This document shows positions 27,843-37,244 of a stretch of 64,000 nucleotides of DNA, in pieces. The stretch's first letter is position 1; each line of letters starts with the position of its first letter. Under the pieces are notes generated by a model. It had not been told where the DNA came from. It saw nothing but the letters and a program-made list of their open reading frames with translations, and did no database searches. The DNA lies in assembly GCA_022790855.1 (NCBI GenBank), contig JAAVYA010000001.1, positions 1-64,000 of the forward strand, read 5' to 3'. Made by a program: the position numbers and the translations under genes. This DNA is from Lachnospiraceae bacterium. GTDB lineage: Bacteria; Bacillota; Clostridia; Lachnospirales; Lachnospiraceae.

Positions 27843-29780
27843 TTACCACGCCCATGCCAGGCAGGAAGCAAATACCATAGATACCAACAGCAGCGGATAA
27901 ACCGCTTCCACATACGCCTGGGTTTTCTCATTTCCCGACGGCAATACCAGTCCCAGAACCGGTAGCACCGGAAGCATGTAGCGGTATGTAATTCCCTGAA
28001 CCTCTCCGAAATCCGGCGGTGTGAAGGTATAGCCCACCAGCACCACCATCCCCAACATACCAAGAAATATAAACGTCAAAAATCCTCTGATGATAACCTT
28101 GCACTTCTTCTGGGAAAACAGCAGCACTGTCCCGACAAATAATCCATAGGGAATCATATGGTTCCCACACAGGCTGTCATACGTCTCTCTTAACAAATCC
28201 TTCCCTTTATGCAAAAACATAATCAATATCGTCCAAAAATGAAAGCGAATATATAATGCATGTTCTTTGGGCACAAATTGATACAATACCTGAAAAAACA
28301 AATCCCCTTTACGGATTCCCACAAAGTAAATGACCCCGGCAGCACCGAGAATTCCCGCCCCTGCTATTATTTTCCAACGATTGCGCTTGCATGCTTCCCA
28401 GGGCAGAAACTGAAAATTCTCTTTCCTCAAAAGCAGCAAAAATCCCAGGCAAAACAATGCATAGGGCAGTTTCATCAAAAGTATCTGCCATACCAGAATC
28501 AGATAGCACACCGTCAACAAAACGCCTTTTTTACTGTTTAATAAAACCTTTTCTTCCCTTAAATGCAAAATCACCGCCAGACACAGGGCAATCTCCCCCA
28601 TCATCAGCCCGTCGGGGCTGGCGGAAGCACGGAATACCGTAACGGCAGGAATCAATCCATACAGGACAAACAATTCCTTATGCCCTTTCACCAGACGGAA
28701 ACAGCCCCAAAGCATCAAGGAAATTGCAAGCGCCTGTCCAGTTACCGCCAAATAATACCATAGGCCGCTTCGAACGCCCAATAACCTGCCCAGCCCCACC
28801 ATGATCACCTGGGGCCAATAGCTTTCCATTCCTTTTTCCACTGTGGCGACCTGGGATACCTCCTGCAGCCCTTCCTCTTCTTCCCGTTGAAACATCAGCA
28901 ACAGCTTAGGAACGCATAGGCTTTGATTGGTCTCTGCAAAATATGTGATTTGATTATAATTTCCCTCATGGGCCAGCAGGCGCATCTCGCTCATTTCTTT
29001 GGGAATTTGAACCATCTGGGCTTTTCCCTCTTCATCTGCAAAAACATTGCCCACCGCGCCTTCTTGTGGTACGTCATAATATCCCAGATGTCCGCCGCAG
29101 CTTAAGTCGTAAGCCCTGACAAAATGACGGAACTCATCGTCCCGGGAAAAAGGAGGCAAAAGAACCGCTGCCGCCATACCCGTCGCCAATAACAGCCAGA
29201 GAAACGTCTTATGATTTATTCCATGGAGCCAAACCGCCGCCATACTTCCTGCGGCCAAAAGATTTAAAAGGATCAAAATACCAGTCTGTAACCCCTTATA
29301 GTTGATCTGATACCACTGGGTATTCATAATCCCGTTTGCATCTGCCATAAGCGCAAGGGGCTCTTCTAATTGAAACTTTAGGATCAGATCATATTGCTCT
29401 CCGGCTTCCCACTTCACCTGAGAAGTATCCAGACAAATACAGCCGTTTTCTTCTTCCCAAAGTTCATCCAACTCCTCCGTCTGCTTCTTTTGGACAAGGT
29501 TCCCAGCCGTATCTTCGATCTGCCAAGAAAGAGTCCCCTCTGGCATTGTGCTGCTTTCGGTCCATAACTGTATTCGGGTAAGAGAAGCGCCAATAGCCTG
29601 AAGCCTGGTTTTTATGGTTTGCTTTTTTACTTCCACCGTGCTTATCAGGGAATTTTGCTCCCAGTAGCTCTCTTCCTTCTCATTGGCAATGCGCCCAAAT
29701 GCTTTTATATCCAGAATCAGCAGGCTCACCGCCGCGAGTATAAATACGCAGATACGAGTCCTTTTTATCCTTCGTTCCAT
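27843..29780 (-). CDS. DUF2142 family polytopic membrane protein (first of a pair)
   Basis: Start at 29780 (MERRIKRTRICVF) with GGGAG upstream; 645 residues. A signal-anchor helix is followed by a soluble extracytoplasmic part (about 30-145), then ten or more helices. SRDDEFRHFVRAYDLS after a helix is the DUF2142 signature (acidic residues followed by HF and RAY), reminiscent of the acidic loop of GT-C glycosyltransferases that use lipid-phosphate sugars. It follows a second DUF2142 gene by a 15-base overlap-free gap. It could add side-chain sugars outside the cell; no experiment-based function can be assigned. Confidence 0.78.
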   Translation of the reverse strand: MERRIKRTRICVFILAAVSLLILDIKAFGRIANEKEESYWEQNSLISTVEVKKQTIKTRLQAIGASLTRIQLWTESSTMPEGTLSWQIEDTAGNLVQKKQTEELDELWEEENGCICLDTSQVKWEAGEQYDLILKFQLEEPLALMADANGIMNTQWYQINYKGLQTGILILLNLLAAGSMAAVWLHGINHKTFLWLLLATGMAAAVLLPPFSRDDEFRHFVRAYDLSCGGHLGYYDVPQEGAVGNVFADEEGKAQMVQIPKEMSEMRLLAHEGNYNQITYFAETNQSLCVPKLLLMFQREEEEGLQEVSQVATVEKGMESYWPQVIMVGLGRLLGVRSGLWYYLAVTGQALAISLMLWGCFRLVKGHKELFVLYGLIPAVTVFRASASPDGLMMGEIALCLAVILHLREEKVLLNSKKGVLLTVCYLILVWQILLMKLPYALFCLGFLLLLRKENFQFLPWEACKRNRWKIIAGAGILGAAGVIYFVGIRKGDLFFQVLYQFVPKEHALYIRFHFWTILIMFLHKGKDLLRETYDSLCGNHMIPYGLFVGTVLLFSQKKCKVIIRGFLTFIFLGMLGMVVLVGYTFTPPDFGEVQGITYRYMLPVLPVLGLVLPSGNEKTQAYVEAVYPLLLVSMVFASCLAWAW

Positions 29781-29793
29781 TTTTTCTCCCTTA

Positions 29794-31185
29794 TCACATC
29801 CAATATCTCTGATAAAGCACTGTAAATGATACTGCCATTGCAATAATCATATAAATGACCGGCAGCCATGTCCTGCAACTCCCTATCCGTATCTTTTCCG
29901 GCAACGTCAAAAATGGAAGCGGCAGAAATGGCAGAAAATATCTTCCCTGCAGCCCGCCAATATATGGCAGGTTATAAATCATTTCCCGGACATCATAGGT
30001 TACGTTTGCATCCTCTCCGCCAAACTGGCTTACCTTTATCGTATGGTTTACCATGGACAGCGCGATAAAGACGCAAAGAATCAAAAAAACAATCCAGAGA
30101 TACGCCCCGCTTTTCCTCTTCACAAGGGTTTTTTCTTCTTTCCCCTGTTTGCACACCGCCAAAACCAGAACCCACAGATACGTAACAAATACAAACCCAA
30201 GGGAAACCCCGGACTCCATCCATCCAAATTTCCCTACGCTGGATATTAGAATATGGCGTTTGCAAAATACTGCTGTCAGCCAGAAAAGCCTCAAGGACTG
30301 CTTCCATTCCAGAATCATTCCGCTTACCAGATTCACCCAGAAATTACTGCGAACCGCATACAGTCCCACTCCTGTGAAAAGCACAAGGCCAATCCCTACA
30401 GGAAGCCTCCACTTCCTGATAGCTTCCCCGTTTATTTCTCCCCAGGGACACTGCAAATGAATCTTTTCCTTTGGCAGCAGAAAAACCAAAAGACCTAAAA
30501 ACAAATAAGGCAGCTTGATATATACGACTAGCGCCAGCAAAAGCAGCGTTGTCCCCGCTTCCTTCCATCCCAATCTGTCTTTTTCACACCGAAGATAAAA
30601 CAGATACGCTATAAACAGGAAGCACAGGGGCAGAAGCACTGCGTCATAGTTCAGGGAGGAGGCCTGCTGCACGGACATAGGAAGCGCCATAAACAAAAGC
30701 AGCACTTCCTTTTTTGCAGGCATAAGCTTTAACGCAAGCCCACAGACCGACACATAGAATATCAAGGAGAACAATTCTCCCAGCTCCAGCGTCCAAAACG
30801 TAGGAAGGTGCAGCAGAAGCCCTAGAACGACTCCCGACGCAGCCGGCATATGCTTTATCACCGATAGGGAAATGGATTTCGGCATACATTCCCCACGGCT
30901 GTAGCCTGGCGCTTTGATGAACGACTCCTGCCATTGACTGCGATCTACTTTTTCGTCGTATTGGTTCATAATACGAGTCAAATCCAATTCCATATCATAC
31001 AGCATCTGATTAGCCATTTCTTCATTTCCAAGACTTTCACCTATCATTTTAAGATGGGCATACTCGTCCGGGGTTTGCCAGGGCGGCACGAGAAAAGACA
31101 TCACTACTCCCCAAATGAAGATTAATGCCAGGGCTATTCGCATTGCCAATTTGCTATCCTCTGCCCGTTTGATCCATTCTTTCAC
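29794..31185 (-). CDS. DUF2142 family polytopic membrane protein (second of a pair)
   Basis: A 463-residue protein starting at a GTG (31185) with GGAGGAG close upstream and overlapping the previous gene by 32 bases. After the first helix it has FLVPPWQTPDEYAHL, the classical DUF2142 opening loop, then about ten helices and a late YIGGLQGRYFLPFLPL segment. It is shorter than its neighbour and lacks the large soluble N-terminal part. Placement between the multi-domain glycosyltransferase and the exporter argues for a glycan-modifying or GT-C-like role, as an inference. Confidence 0.82.
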   Translation of the reverse strand: MKEWIKRAEDSKLAMRIALALIFIWGVVMSFLVPPWQTPDEYAHLKMIGESLGNEEMANQMLYDMELDLTRIMNQYDEKVDRSQWQESFIKAPGYSRGECMPKSISLSVIKHMPAASGVVLGLLLHLPTFWTLELGELFSLIFYVSVCGLALKLMPAKKEVLLLFMALPMSVQQASSLNYDAVLLPLCFLFIAYLFYLRCEKDRLGWKEAGTTLLLLALVVYIKLPYLFLGLLVFLLPKEKIHLQCPWGEINGEAIRKWRLPVGIGLVLFTGVGLYAVRSNFWVNLVSGMILEWKQSLRLFWLTAVFCKRHILISSVGKFGWMESGVSLGFVFVTYLWVLVLAVCKQGKEEKTLVKRKSGAYLWIVFLILCVFIALSMVNHTIKVSQFGGEDANVTYDVREMIYNLPYIGGLQGRYFLPFLPLPFLTLPEKIRIGSCRTWLPVIYMIIAMAVSFTVLYQRYWM

Positions 31186-34100
31186 AGGTCTCCTCCATTA
31201 CGAAATCCAATAACGCCCGGTTCTTTATCAGCGTTGTCTTATGCTCTATCACATAATCAAATGCCCGCGCTGCAACTTCCTCCCGCACTCCTCGATCTCG
31301 GAAACGCTCCAGGCCGTCCCTCCACTCCTCCTTCGTCCTGCAAAGCAGGATATTCTCTTCCGGAGCGGTTGCCCTTGCAATCTCTTCATTGTAGCTTCCG
31401 ATCGTAGGCACTTTCACAAGAGCAGCTTCCATCCACTTATTTTCTGACTTGCAGGCATGGAAAAAACTGTCCTCCAAAGGCATCAAATTAATATCCACCG
31501 ATGCGATCACATCCGGAAGATCTCTCCAATCCATAAATCCCACAGGGATAATCCGATCCTCCACCTGTCCAAAACTTTCCGGCAGCTTCAGGCAGCCCAC
31601 GACTTTCAAATACACCTCGCTGTGGTCTTTCATAAATTCCAAAAGCACATCCGAAATCATTTCAAAATCCCTTCCATGGGTATTGGAACCGCTGAAATAC
31701 CCCAAAACCAGACGCTCCTTCATCCTGCGTCTGCGATGCTGCGCCAATGCAGACAAGATCAGCATCTGGGCGCTTGCCACATTCCGGTTCACAAATATAC
31801 GTTTTTCCGGAAAAGACTGCTGGGCTCCCTGTTTCAAATGATCGGTAGATACGATCAAGCCGCCGCACTTCTCCATACAAGTACGGATCAGCCGGGAATA
31901 CGTTTCAAAATCTCGATACTCTTTATCCCGCATAAAGGGCAGGCTCTTTATACGCTCATATTCAAAAATATAGTCGTCAATATCATACAACAATGGAACG
32001 CCATGCCCTCGGGCCTCGTCCATCAAGGATTTCAGCGGCTCCCGGTAACGGCAGCGGTAAATCACCATCGCCCCTATTTCTTCCCAGGAAATCTCTTGAG
32101 GAAGCGTCTTCGTCTCCCATATCTCTCCCAGTACGCCTTGATACAACAATTCTTCCTGCATATGTTCGATCCGGTAGCGGGAAGAGAACGATACGTATTC
32201 CACCACATAAACCACTTTCTTTAAACGCTTTCTATTCTGCATCAAGTTCAAATCTTCTGCTGCAAAACGCTGGATTTCTTCCAATACGCCGGCTGCTTCC
32301 CGTTTCTCTAAAATCAAGCCTTTCTCATATCGTTTCACACGTTCCGCAGGCGCCCCCAGATCAAAGGCCGCAATGGGCATCCCCATCTTGATGATTTCTT
32401 CCGCTGTATAAGAAAACGTTTCCGGCCAGACGGAGGAGATCAAGAACAAGTCGATATCATGCTCATAGATCAACTTGGGCAGTTCTGATAATTCGTATCC
32501 CCCAGTCTCTTCAAAATTCCGATAACGCCCAAGGTTCACCCCGTCCGTACGCCCAATTAAAATGATCCTCACATTGCTGCCCGTACGCTCGATCTCGGAA
32601 AGAAGCTCTTTTATAAATCCGCTTCCTTTATGGACTGCCAGAACCCCCAAGAGCCCGATATTTAACGTATCCGTTGTCTTGCTCTCTTTGCGGATCGGAA
32701 AAGCGTAATTCACCTGATGACCCACCATGGTCACAGGAAGGCCCTCCCCATAAGCATCTATGACCCGCTTTCTGGTATCCTCAGAGAAGGTCCGCACTTC
32801 AGTGCATCCGGATAAAAATTCTTTCCAATGCTCTATCCATTCTTTTCTGCTCTTACATCCGTACTGGCCCGCAAAGCCCTTCTTGAGATAACAAGTCTCA
32901 CATTCCTCTTCTTTTGGCATCCCACAATACTTCTGGGTATCATCCATCAGATTAATCGTGGGGCACAATGCAAAGTAATCGTGAAACAGCATAATCACTT
33001 TTGCTTCCTGCTGGGCGCCCAAATCTAAAATACACTTCTGTGCTTCCCACAGTCCCGGATACGTCACCAGCTCATTGATATAGATCTCACCAAAGTGAAG
33101 CCACTTTCCAATCTCTAACAGTTCCGGCAATGCATCAAATTCATATTCCTGGCGCCCCCTGTCATTCTCAAACAAGAAGCGGTAGTTGTTGCCTTCTATC
33201 CGGTATCTCACCACGCAGACGCAGCCGGAATCCTGCAAAAAGCCCTCCTTTTTTGTATTCAAATAGCTGGTAGCTCCGCCTCCCAAGCTATGGTCAAAAT
33301 ACAAAACAGAATGCGTCTCATGGGTATCTATCATCATCTCCATCAACTGCCGCACCTTTTTATTCGGATCCTTGCGGATAAAGGCAGACACCTGGTAATT
33401 GTAGTTGGGAAACTTTTTGATCAGACGATCCATATGGTCTTCGATCAAACGCTTCTTTTCCTCACTCTGGAAGGAACCGCCGTGTTTATGGTAGATAAAC
33501 AGATTCTCCACCTGCACGTTCCGGTATCCCTTCTTGATGGCCCGCTGGCACCAATCATTCTCTTCCCCAAATCCTCGGTCAAAGGTCTCATAATCCAAAA
33601 TTCCGATTTCATCTATGGCTTTCCGATTCATTCCCATACAAAATCCCACCCCAGTAGGCGCCGGCGCATAGCGGGGCTTCACCTTCCTAAAATAGGAATC
33701 CAGAGTATCTACATCCTTCCCCCGGTAAATGGGATTATTATAACAAAAATTTGGAAAGCTGAAAATAGTTGCGCTGTTGGTGTAAGGCGTACTGGAAGCC
33801 ACCATTTCGTCTGCCAGGATAGGCGCCATCAAACGTTTCAGCCAGTCCTTTGGAAGCTCCGTATCCGTATTCACAAGAGCCACATGGTTTTTGGAAACTG
33901 ACAGCCCCTGGTTCACGCTTTTCACAAATCCGTAATTCTGTGGATTCTTAAGAACCACTGTCCCGGGATGGCTGTCTGCAAATTCCTGCTCCAGTTCATG
34001 TACCCTCTCATCGGGACTTTTATCATCCACCAGAATAAAACGGCACTTCATTCCCGCTTTGGGAAGATCCTGGAACAAATTTTTCAGATATTCATAGCCG

Positions 34101-34351
34101 TTATAGATGGGAACAATAACGTCAACCTCCTGGGAAACCTCCCTGATAGCCTCCTCTTTTTCCCATAGATATTCCTGAAAAAGAGGCAGCAGCTTCTCAT
34201 AATGCTGGCTCTTGGGAAGCTTGGATCTCAGCTTTCTCTTTACCCGTCCCAGGAAATGCTTTCCCCGCTTCAGGAAGCTGATCAACGCCCCGTCTGTCAA
34301 ATATTTTTTTCCAAATGTCGTCTGTTTCATTCTCTCAAAAAGATATCTCAT
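31154..34351 (-). CDS. Three-domain glycosyltransferase (GT2 + two GT-B-like domains)
   Basis: A 1065-residue cytoplasmic protein. Domain 1 (about 75-335) is a GT2 fold: VDVIVPIYNGYEYL, FILVDDKSPD, ALVNTDTELP and GVGFCMGMNRKAID with GFGEENDWCQRA. Domain 2 (about 345-695) is GT-B-like, with DHSLGGGAT and IGLLGVLAVHKGSGF, and SSVWPETFSYTAEEIIKMG as a donor-site helix. Domain 3 (about 705-1055) is a second GT-B-like unit with LLYDIDDYIFEYE and VLGYFSGSNTHGRDFE. Comparable multi-domain enzymes build rhamnan repeat units in surface-glycan loci. It lies next to the rml genes, so rhamnosyl transfer is likely but not proven. Confidence 0.88.
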   Translation of the reverse strand: MRYLFERMKQTTFGKKYLTDGALISFLKRGKHFLGRVKRKLRSKLPKSQHYEKLLPLFQEYLWEKEEAIREVSQEVDVIVPIYNGYEYLKNLFQDLPKAGMKCRFILVDDKSPDERVHELEQEFADSHPGTVVLKNPQNYGFVKSVNQGLSVSKNHVALVNTDTELPKDWLKRLMAPILADEMVASSTPYTNSATIFSFPNFCYNNPIYRGKDVDTLDSYFRKVKPRYAPAPTGVGFCMGMNRKAIDEIGILDYETFDRGFGEENDWCQRAIKKGYRNVQVENLFIYHKHGGSFQSEEKKRLIEDHMDRLIKKFPNYNYQVSAFIRKDPNKKVRQLMEMMIDTHETHSVLYFDHSLGGGATSYLNTKKEGFLQDSGCVCVVRYRIEGNNYRFLFENDRGRQEYEFDALPELLEIGKWLHFGEIYINELVTYPGLWEAQKCILDLGAQQEAKVIMLFHDYFALCPTINLMDDTQKYCGMPKEEECETCYLKKGFAGQYGCKSRKEWIEHWKEFLSGCTEVRTFSEDTRKRVIDAYGEGLPVTMVGHQVNYAFPIRKESKTTDTLNIGLLGVLAVHKGSGFIKELLSEIERTGSNVRIILIGRTDGVNLGRYRNFEETGGYELSELPKLIYEHDIDLFLISSVWPETFSYTAEEIIKMGMPIAAFDLGAPAERVKRYEKGLILEKREAAGVLEEIQRFAAEDLNLMQNRKRLKKVVYVVEYVSFSSRYRIEHMQEELLYQGVLGEIWETKTLPQEISWEEIGAMVIYRCRYREPLKSLMDEARGHGVPLLYDIDDYIFEYERIKSLPFMRDKEYRDFETYSRLIRTCMEKCGGLIVSTDHLKQGAQQSFPEKRIFVNRNVASAQMLILSALAQHRRRRMKERLVLGYFSGSNTHGRDFEMISDVLLEFMKDHSEVYLKVVGCLKLPESFGQVEDRIIPVGFMDWRDLPDVIASVDINLMPLEDSFFHACKSENKWMEAALVKVPTIGSYNEEIARATAPEENILLCRTKEEWRDGLERFRDRGVREEVAARAFDYVIEHKTTLIKNRALLDFVMEETCERMDQTGRG

Positions 34352-34384
34352 AGTCTTGTTCCACTCTCTCCGTTTTTACCACAT

Positions 34385-34487
34385 AGAGCGTGTCTGGAAA
34401 CCTCATCCGGCTATGCAACCTGCATTTCCTGGAAAAAATATCCCAAACACGCTCTAAACGCAACGGTTCAGACCCGTCTGAACCGTT
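34385..34487. repeat. Two inverted repeats in the gap between rmlC and the large glycosyltransferase
   Basis: AGAGCGTGT (34385-34393) pairs with ACACGCTCT (34447-34455) across about 50 bases. A second, perfect 11-bp stem, AACGGTTCAGA (34462-34472) and TCTGAACCGTT (34477-34487), has a four-base loop. Neither is followed by a T-run on the minus strand, so these are more likely RNA structures or a small repetitive element than terminators. Confidence 0.6.
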
Positions 34488-34502
34488 ACCTCTAAACAGT
34501 CC

Positions 34503-35075
34503 TTATCTTCCTTTCTTCCACTCCAAAATGGTGCCCCACTTCGTATCTTTCTCGGAAAGGATCAAATCTTCCCTGGACATTCCTTCCGGAATGGGCCATT
34601 GGATCCCAATCTCAGGGTCTTCCCACAACAAGCCCCCTTCATCGTTGGGATGATAAAAATCAGTCACCTTATAACAGAATTCCGCATAATCCGACAACAC
34701 CAAAAAACCGTGGGCAAACCCTTCCGGTACAAAAAACTGCTTTTTATTTTCCGCAGACAGAATCACCCCAAACCACTTTCCAAAGGTAGGGGAACCTTCC
34801 CGCAAATCCACAGCCACATCGAACACCTCCCCATAGACCGCCCGAACCAGCTTAGCCTGGGGAAATTGAATCTGAAAATGCAGCCCCCGCAGAACCCCTT
34901 TCTTAGATGCGGACTGGTTGTCCTGCACAAATTCGCAGTCGATGCCTGCTTTCTTAAAGTCACGGAAATTATAAGTCTCCATAAAATAGCCCCGGTCATC
35001 CTTACGTACCTCTGGCTCTATGACCTTTAAGCCTGCAATTCCGTTACAATTTGAATTTACTATGATCTTTCCCAT
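34503..35075 (-). CDS. rmlC: dTDP-4-dehydrorhamnose 3,5-epimerase
   Basis: A 190-residue cupin-type epimerase of normal length. VLRGLHFQ carries the catalytic His66, FVPEGFAHGFLVLSD is the conserved strand, and AEFCYKVTDFYHP has the conserved Tyr135. It converts dTDP-4-keto-6-deoxyglucose to the L-lyxo sugar, third step of dTDP-L-rhamnose synthesis. It follows rmlA by 41 bases in the order rmlB-rmlA-rmlC. Confidence 0.96.
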   Translation of the reverse strand: MGKIIVNSNCNGIAGLKVIEPEVRKDDRGYFMETYNFRDFKKAGIDCEFVQDNQSASKKGVLRGLHFQIQFPQAKLVRAVYGEVFDVAVDLREGSPTFGKWFGVILSAENKKQFFVPEGFAHGFLVLSDYAEFCYKVTDFYHPNDEGGLLWEDPEIGIQWPIPEGMSREDLILSEKDTKWGTILEWKKGR

Positions 35076-35116
35076 TCTCTCTACCTCTTTTTTGCCTGTA
35101 CTAGATGTCTCTTGTT

Positions 35117-35995
35117 TTACAGCCCCGCCGCAATCTCCTTCAAATACTGACCGTATTCCGTCTTGGAAAGTGGATCCGCCAGCTTCAAAAGCTGTTCCTG
35201 ATCAATGAACCCTTTTTTATAGGCAATCTCCTCGATACAGGAAATATAAAGTCCTTGACGTTTCTGAAATGCGGAAACGAAATCTGCCGCCGCCAGCAGC
35301 ATATCATGGCTGCCGGTATCCAACCATGCAAATCCCCGTCCCAGGGTCTCTACCTTCAAACTTCCCCGCTTCAGGTATTCGTTATTCACACTGGTAATTT
35401 CAAGCTCGCCTCTAGCTGAAGGCGTTACCTGCTTTGCGATCTCCACCACATCATTGTCATAGAAATACAAACCCGGAACCGCATAATTGGACTTGGGACG
35501 CTCCGGTTTTTCTTCGATCGAAACAGCCGTTCCTGTTTCGTCGAACTCTACCACCCCGTACTCCCTGGGGTCCCTGACATAGTATCCGAAAATCGTGGCC
35601 CCAGACTGGTTCATGGTATGCTCCGCCACCCGTTCCAGCACCCGGGAAAAGCTTTGGCCGTAAAAAATATTATCTCCCAGTACCAACGCCACCGGATCCG
35701 TTCCAATAAATTCCTCTCCTATGAGAAAGGCCTCCGCAAGTCCCCGCGGCTCCCGCTGCACAGCGTAAGAAAACGCCATGCCAAGCTGGCCGCCGTCCCC
35801 CAACAAATCCTGGAATACCGGAAGGTCCCTGGGGGTTGAAATGATTAAAATCTCCCGAATTCCCGCCAACATCAACGTGGACAGGGGATAATAAATCATG
35901 GGTTTGTCATATACTGGCATAATTTGTTTGGAAATGGCTTTGGTCAACGGATATAATCTGGTTCCGGAGCCTCCGGCTAAAATGATTCCTTTCAT
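35117..35995 (-). CDS. rmlA: Glucose-1-phosphate thymidylyltransferase
   Basis: Start at 35995 ([16 protein letters not shown]) with AAGGAG eight bases upstream; longer frames overlap rmlB and lack family sequence. The 292-residue product has the nucleotide-binding [30 protein letters not shown] and LGDNIFYG motifs and ends with the usual EYGQYL tail. It makes dTDP-glucose, the first step of dTDP-L-rhamnose synthesis. Confidence 0.97.
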   Translation of the reverse strand: MKGIILAGGSGTRLYPLTKAISKQIMPVYDKPMIYYPLSTLMLAGIREILIISTPRDLPVFQDLLGDGGQLGMAFSYAVQREPRGLAEAFLIGEEFIGTDPVALVLGDNIFYGQSFSRVLERVAEHTMNQSGATIFGYYVRDPREYGVVEFDETGTAVSIEEKPERPKSNYAVPGLYFYDNDVVEIAKQVTPSARGELEITSVNNEYLKRGSLKVETLGRGFAWLDTGSHDMLLAAADFVSAFQKRQGLYISCIEEIAYKKGFIDQEQLLKLADPLSKTEYGQYLKEIAAGL

Positions 35996-36006
35996 TGCTT
36001 TTCTCC

Positions 36007-37092
36007 TTATTTGTCCTGGTACATCTCCTGATAATACTTCTGATAATCCCCGCTGGTCACATTTTTCATCCATTCCTCATGCTCAAAGAACCAGGCAATC
36101 GTCTTACGGATCCCTTCTTTGAACATGGTTTCCGGCTCCCAGCCAATCTCGGCACGGATTTTGTCCGGCGCGATCGCATAGCGTCTGTCGTGGCCCTTCC
36201 GGTCCTCTACGTACGTGATCAAATCCTCACTCACCAGGGCTTTCCTGGGATCATCTGGTGAGAGCATTTCTTGAAGCGTCTCCAGAATGATGTGGATAAT
36301 CTCTATATTCTGCTTTTCGTTATGTCCGCCGATATTGTAGGTCTCTCCCAGTTTTCCCTTCTCCAGTACCATATCGATGCCTTTGGCGTGGTCGTCCACA
36401 TACAGCCAGTCCCGGACATTCTTCCCATCTCCATACACCGGAAGCTTTTTCCCCTGGAGCGCGTTGTTGATGATCAATGGAATCAATTTTTCCGGGAACT
36501 GATAGGGCCCGTAATTATTGGAGCAGTTGGTAATATTCGCCGGAAAATGATATGTGTCAACATAAGCCTTCACCAACAGATCCGAGCTGGCCTTGCTGGC
36601 GGAATACGGGCTGTGAGGTTCGTAGGGCGACGTCTCATAAAAATAAGCGTTCTCGTCATCTGGCAGGGAACCGTATACTTCATCGGTGGACACATGGAGG
36701 AACTTCTTTCCTTCCCGGAAGCTTCCGTCCGGCAGTTCCCAGACCTCCTTGGCGCAATTTAGCATCACGGCAGTTCCCAGCACATTGGTCTGCACAAACA
36801 CCTCCGGGGCTTTGATGCTTCTGTCCACATGGCTTTCCGCCGCAAAATGCACCACCCGGTCAATATCATTCTCCTGAAAAATCTTACGGATACTTTCTTT
36901 ATCACAAATATCCGCTTTTACAAAGGTATAGTTCTCCCTTTCCTCCACTCCCTTTAGATTCTCCAAATTGCCTGCATACGTCAGCTTGTCCACATTGATG
37001 ATGCGGATATCGTCTCCATATTTCCCAAACATATAATGAATAAAATTAGAACCGATAAATCCGGCGCCTCCTGTAACCAGATACGTCTTCAT
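36007..37092 (-). CDS. rmlB: dTDP-glucose 4,6-dehydratase
   Basis: A 361-residue extended short-chain dehydrogenase. [11 protein letters not shown] (7-17) binds [11 protein letters not shown] carries the Thr-Asp-Glu dehydration residues (136-138) and YSASK the Tyr163/Lys167 pair. It converts dTDP-glucose to the 4-keto-6-deoxy intermediate. AGGAGG precedes the ATG, and a strong promoter at 37151-37179 makes it the first gene of the rmlBAC transcript. Confidence 0.97.
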   Translation of the reverse strand: MKTYLVTGGAGFIGSNFIHYMFGKYGDDIRIINVDKLTYAGNLENLKGVEERENYTFVKADICDKESIRKIFQENDIDRVVHFAAESHVDRSIKAPEVFVQTNVLGTAVMLNCAKEVWELPDGSFREGKKFLHVSTDEVYGSLPDDENAYFYETSPYEPHSPYSASKASSDLLVKAYVDTYHFPANITNCSNNYGPYQFPEKLIPLIINNALQGKKLPVYGDGKNVRDWLYVDDHAKGIDMVLEKGKLGETYNIGGHNEKQNIEIIHIILETLQEMLSPDDPRKALVSEDLITYVEDRKGHDRRYAIAPDKIRAEIGWEPETMFKEGIRKTIAWFFEHEEWMKNVTSGDYQKYYQEMYQDK

Positions 37093-37150
37093 GGTTTTTC
37101 CTCCTGTTTATCAAAATCTTCTCTTATATACTTTTTCCATAATTACCCTT

Positions 37151-37179
37151 ATTATATACAAACCTGAAGAAAGTTGCAA
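37151..37179 (-). promoter_or_regulatory. Strong sigma-A-type promoter for rmlBAC and downstream genes
   Basis: Minus-strand TTGCAA (37174-37179), 17-base spacer and perfect TATAAT (37151-37156). Predicted start near 37144; leader about 50 bases to the rmlB ATG. It lies in a 152-base gap after the flippase gene. Confidence 0.72.
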
Positions 37180-37244
37180 TAAATTCCGCCTAAAGATTCT
37201 GTTTCCCGGAAGAAACGTTGTAACAGTCCAGACAAGCCGCCCTG

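Noticed and set aside
34462-34487. Rho-independent terminator on the minus strand after rmlC
   Set aside because: The stem is strong, but no T-run follows on the minus strand and the downstream gene appears to belong to the same unit.
37200-37244. GTAACAG/CTGTTAC hairpin after the flippase as a terminator
   Set aside because: Loop of about 15 bases and no T-run.
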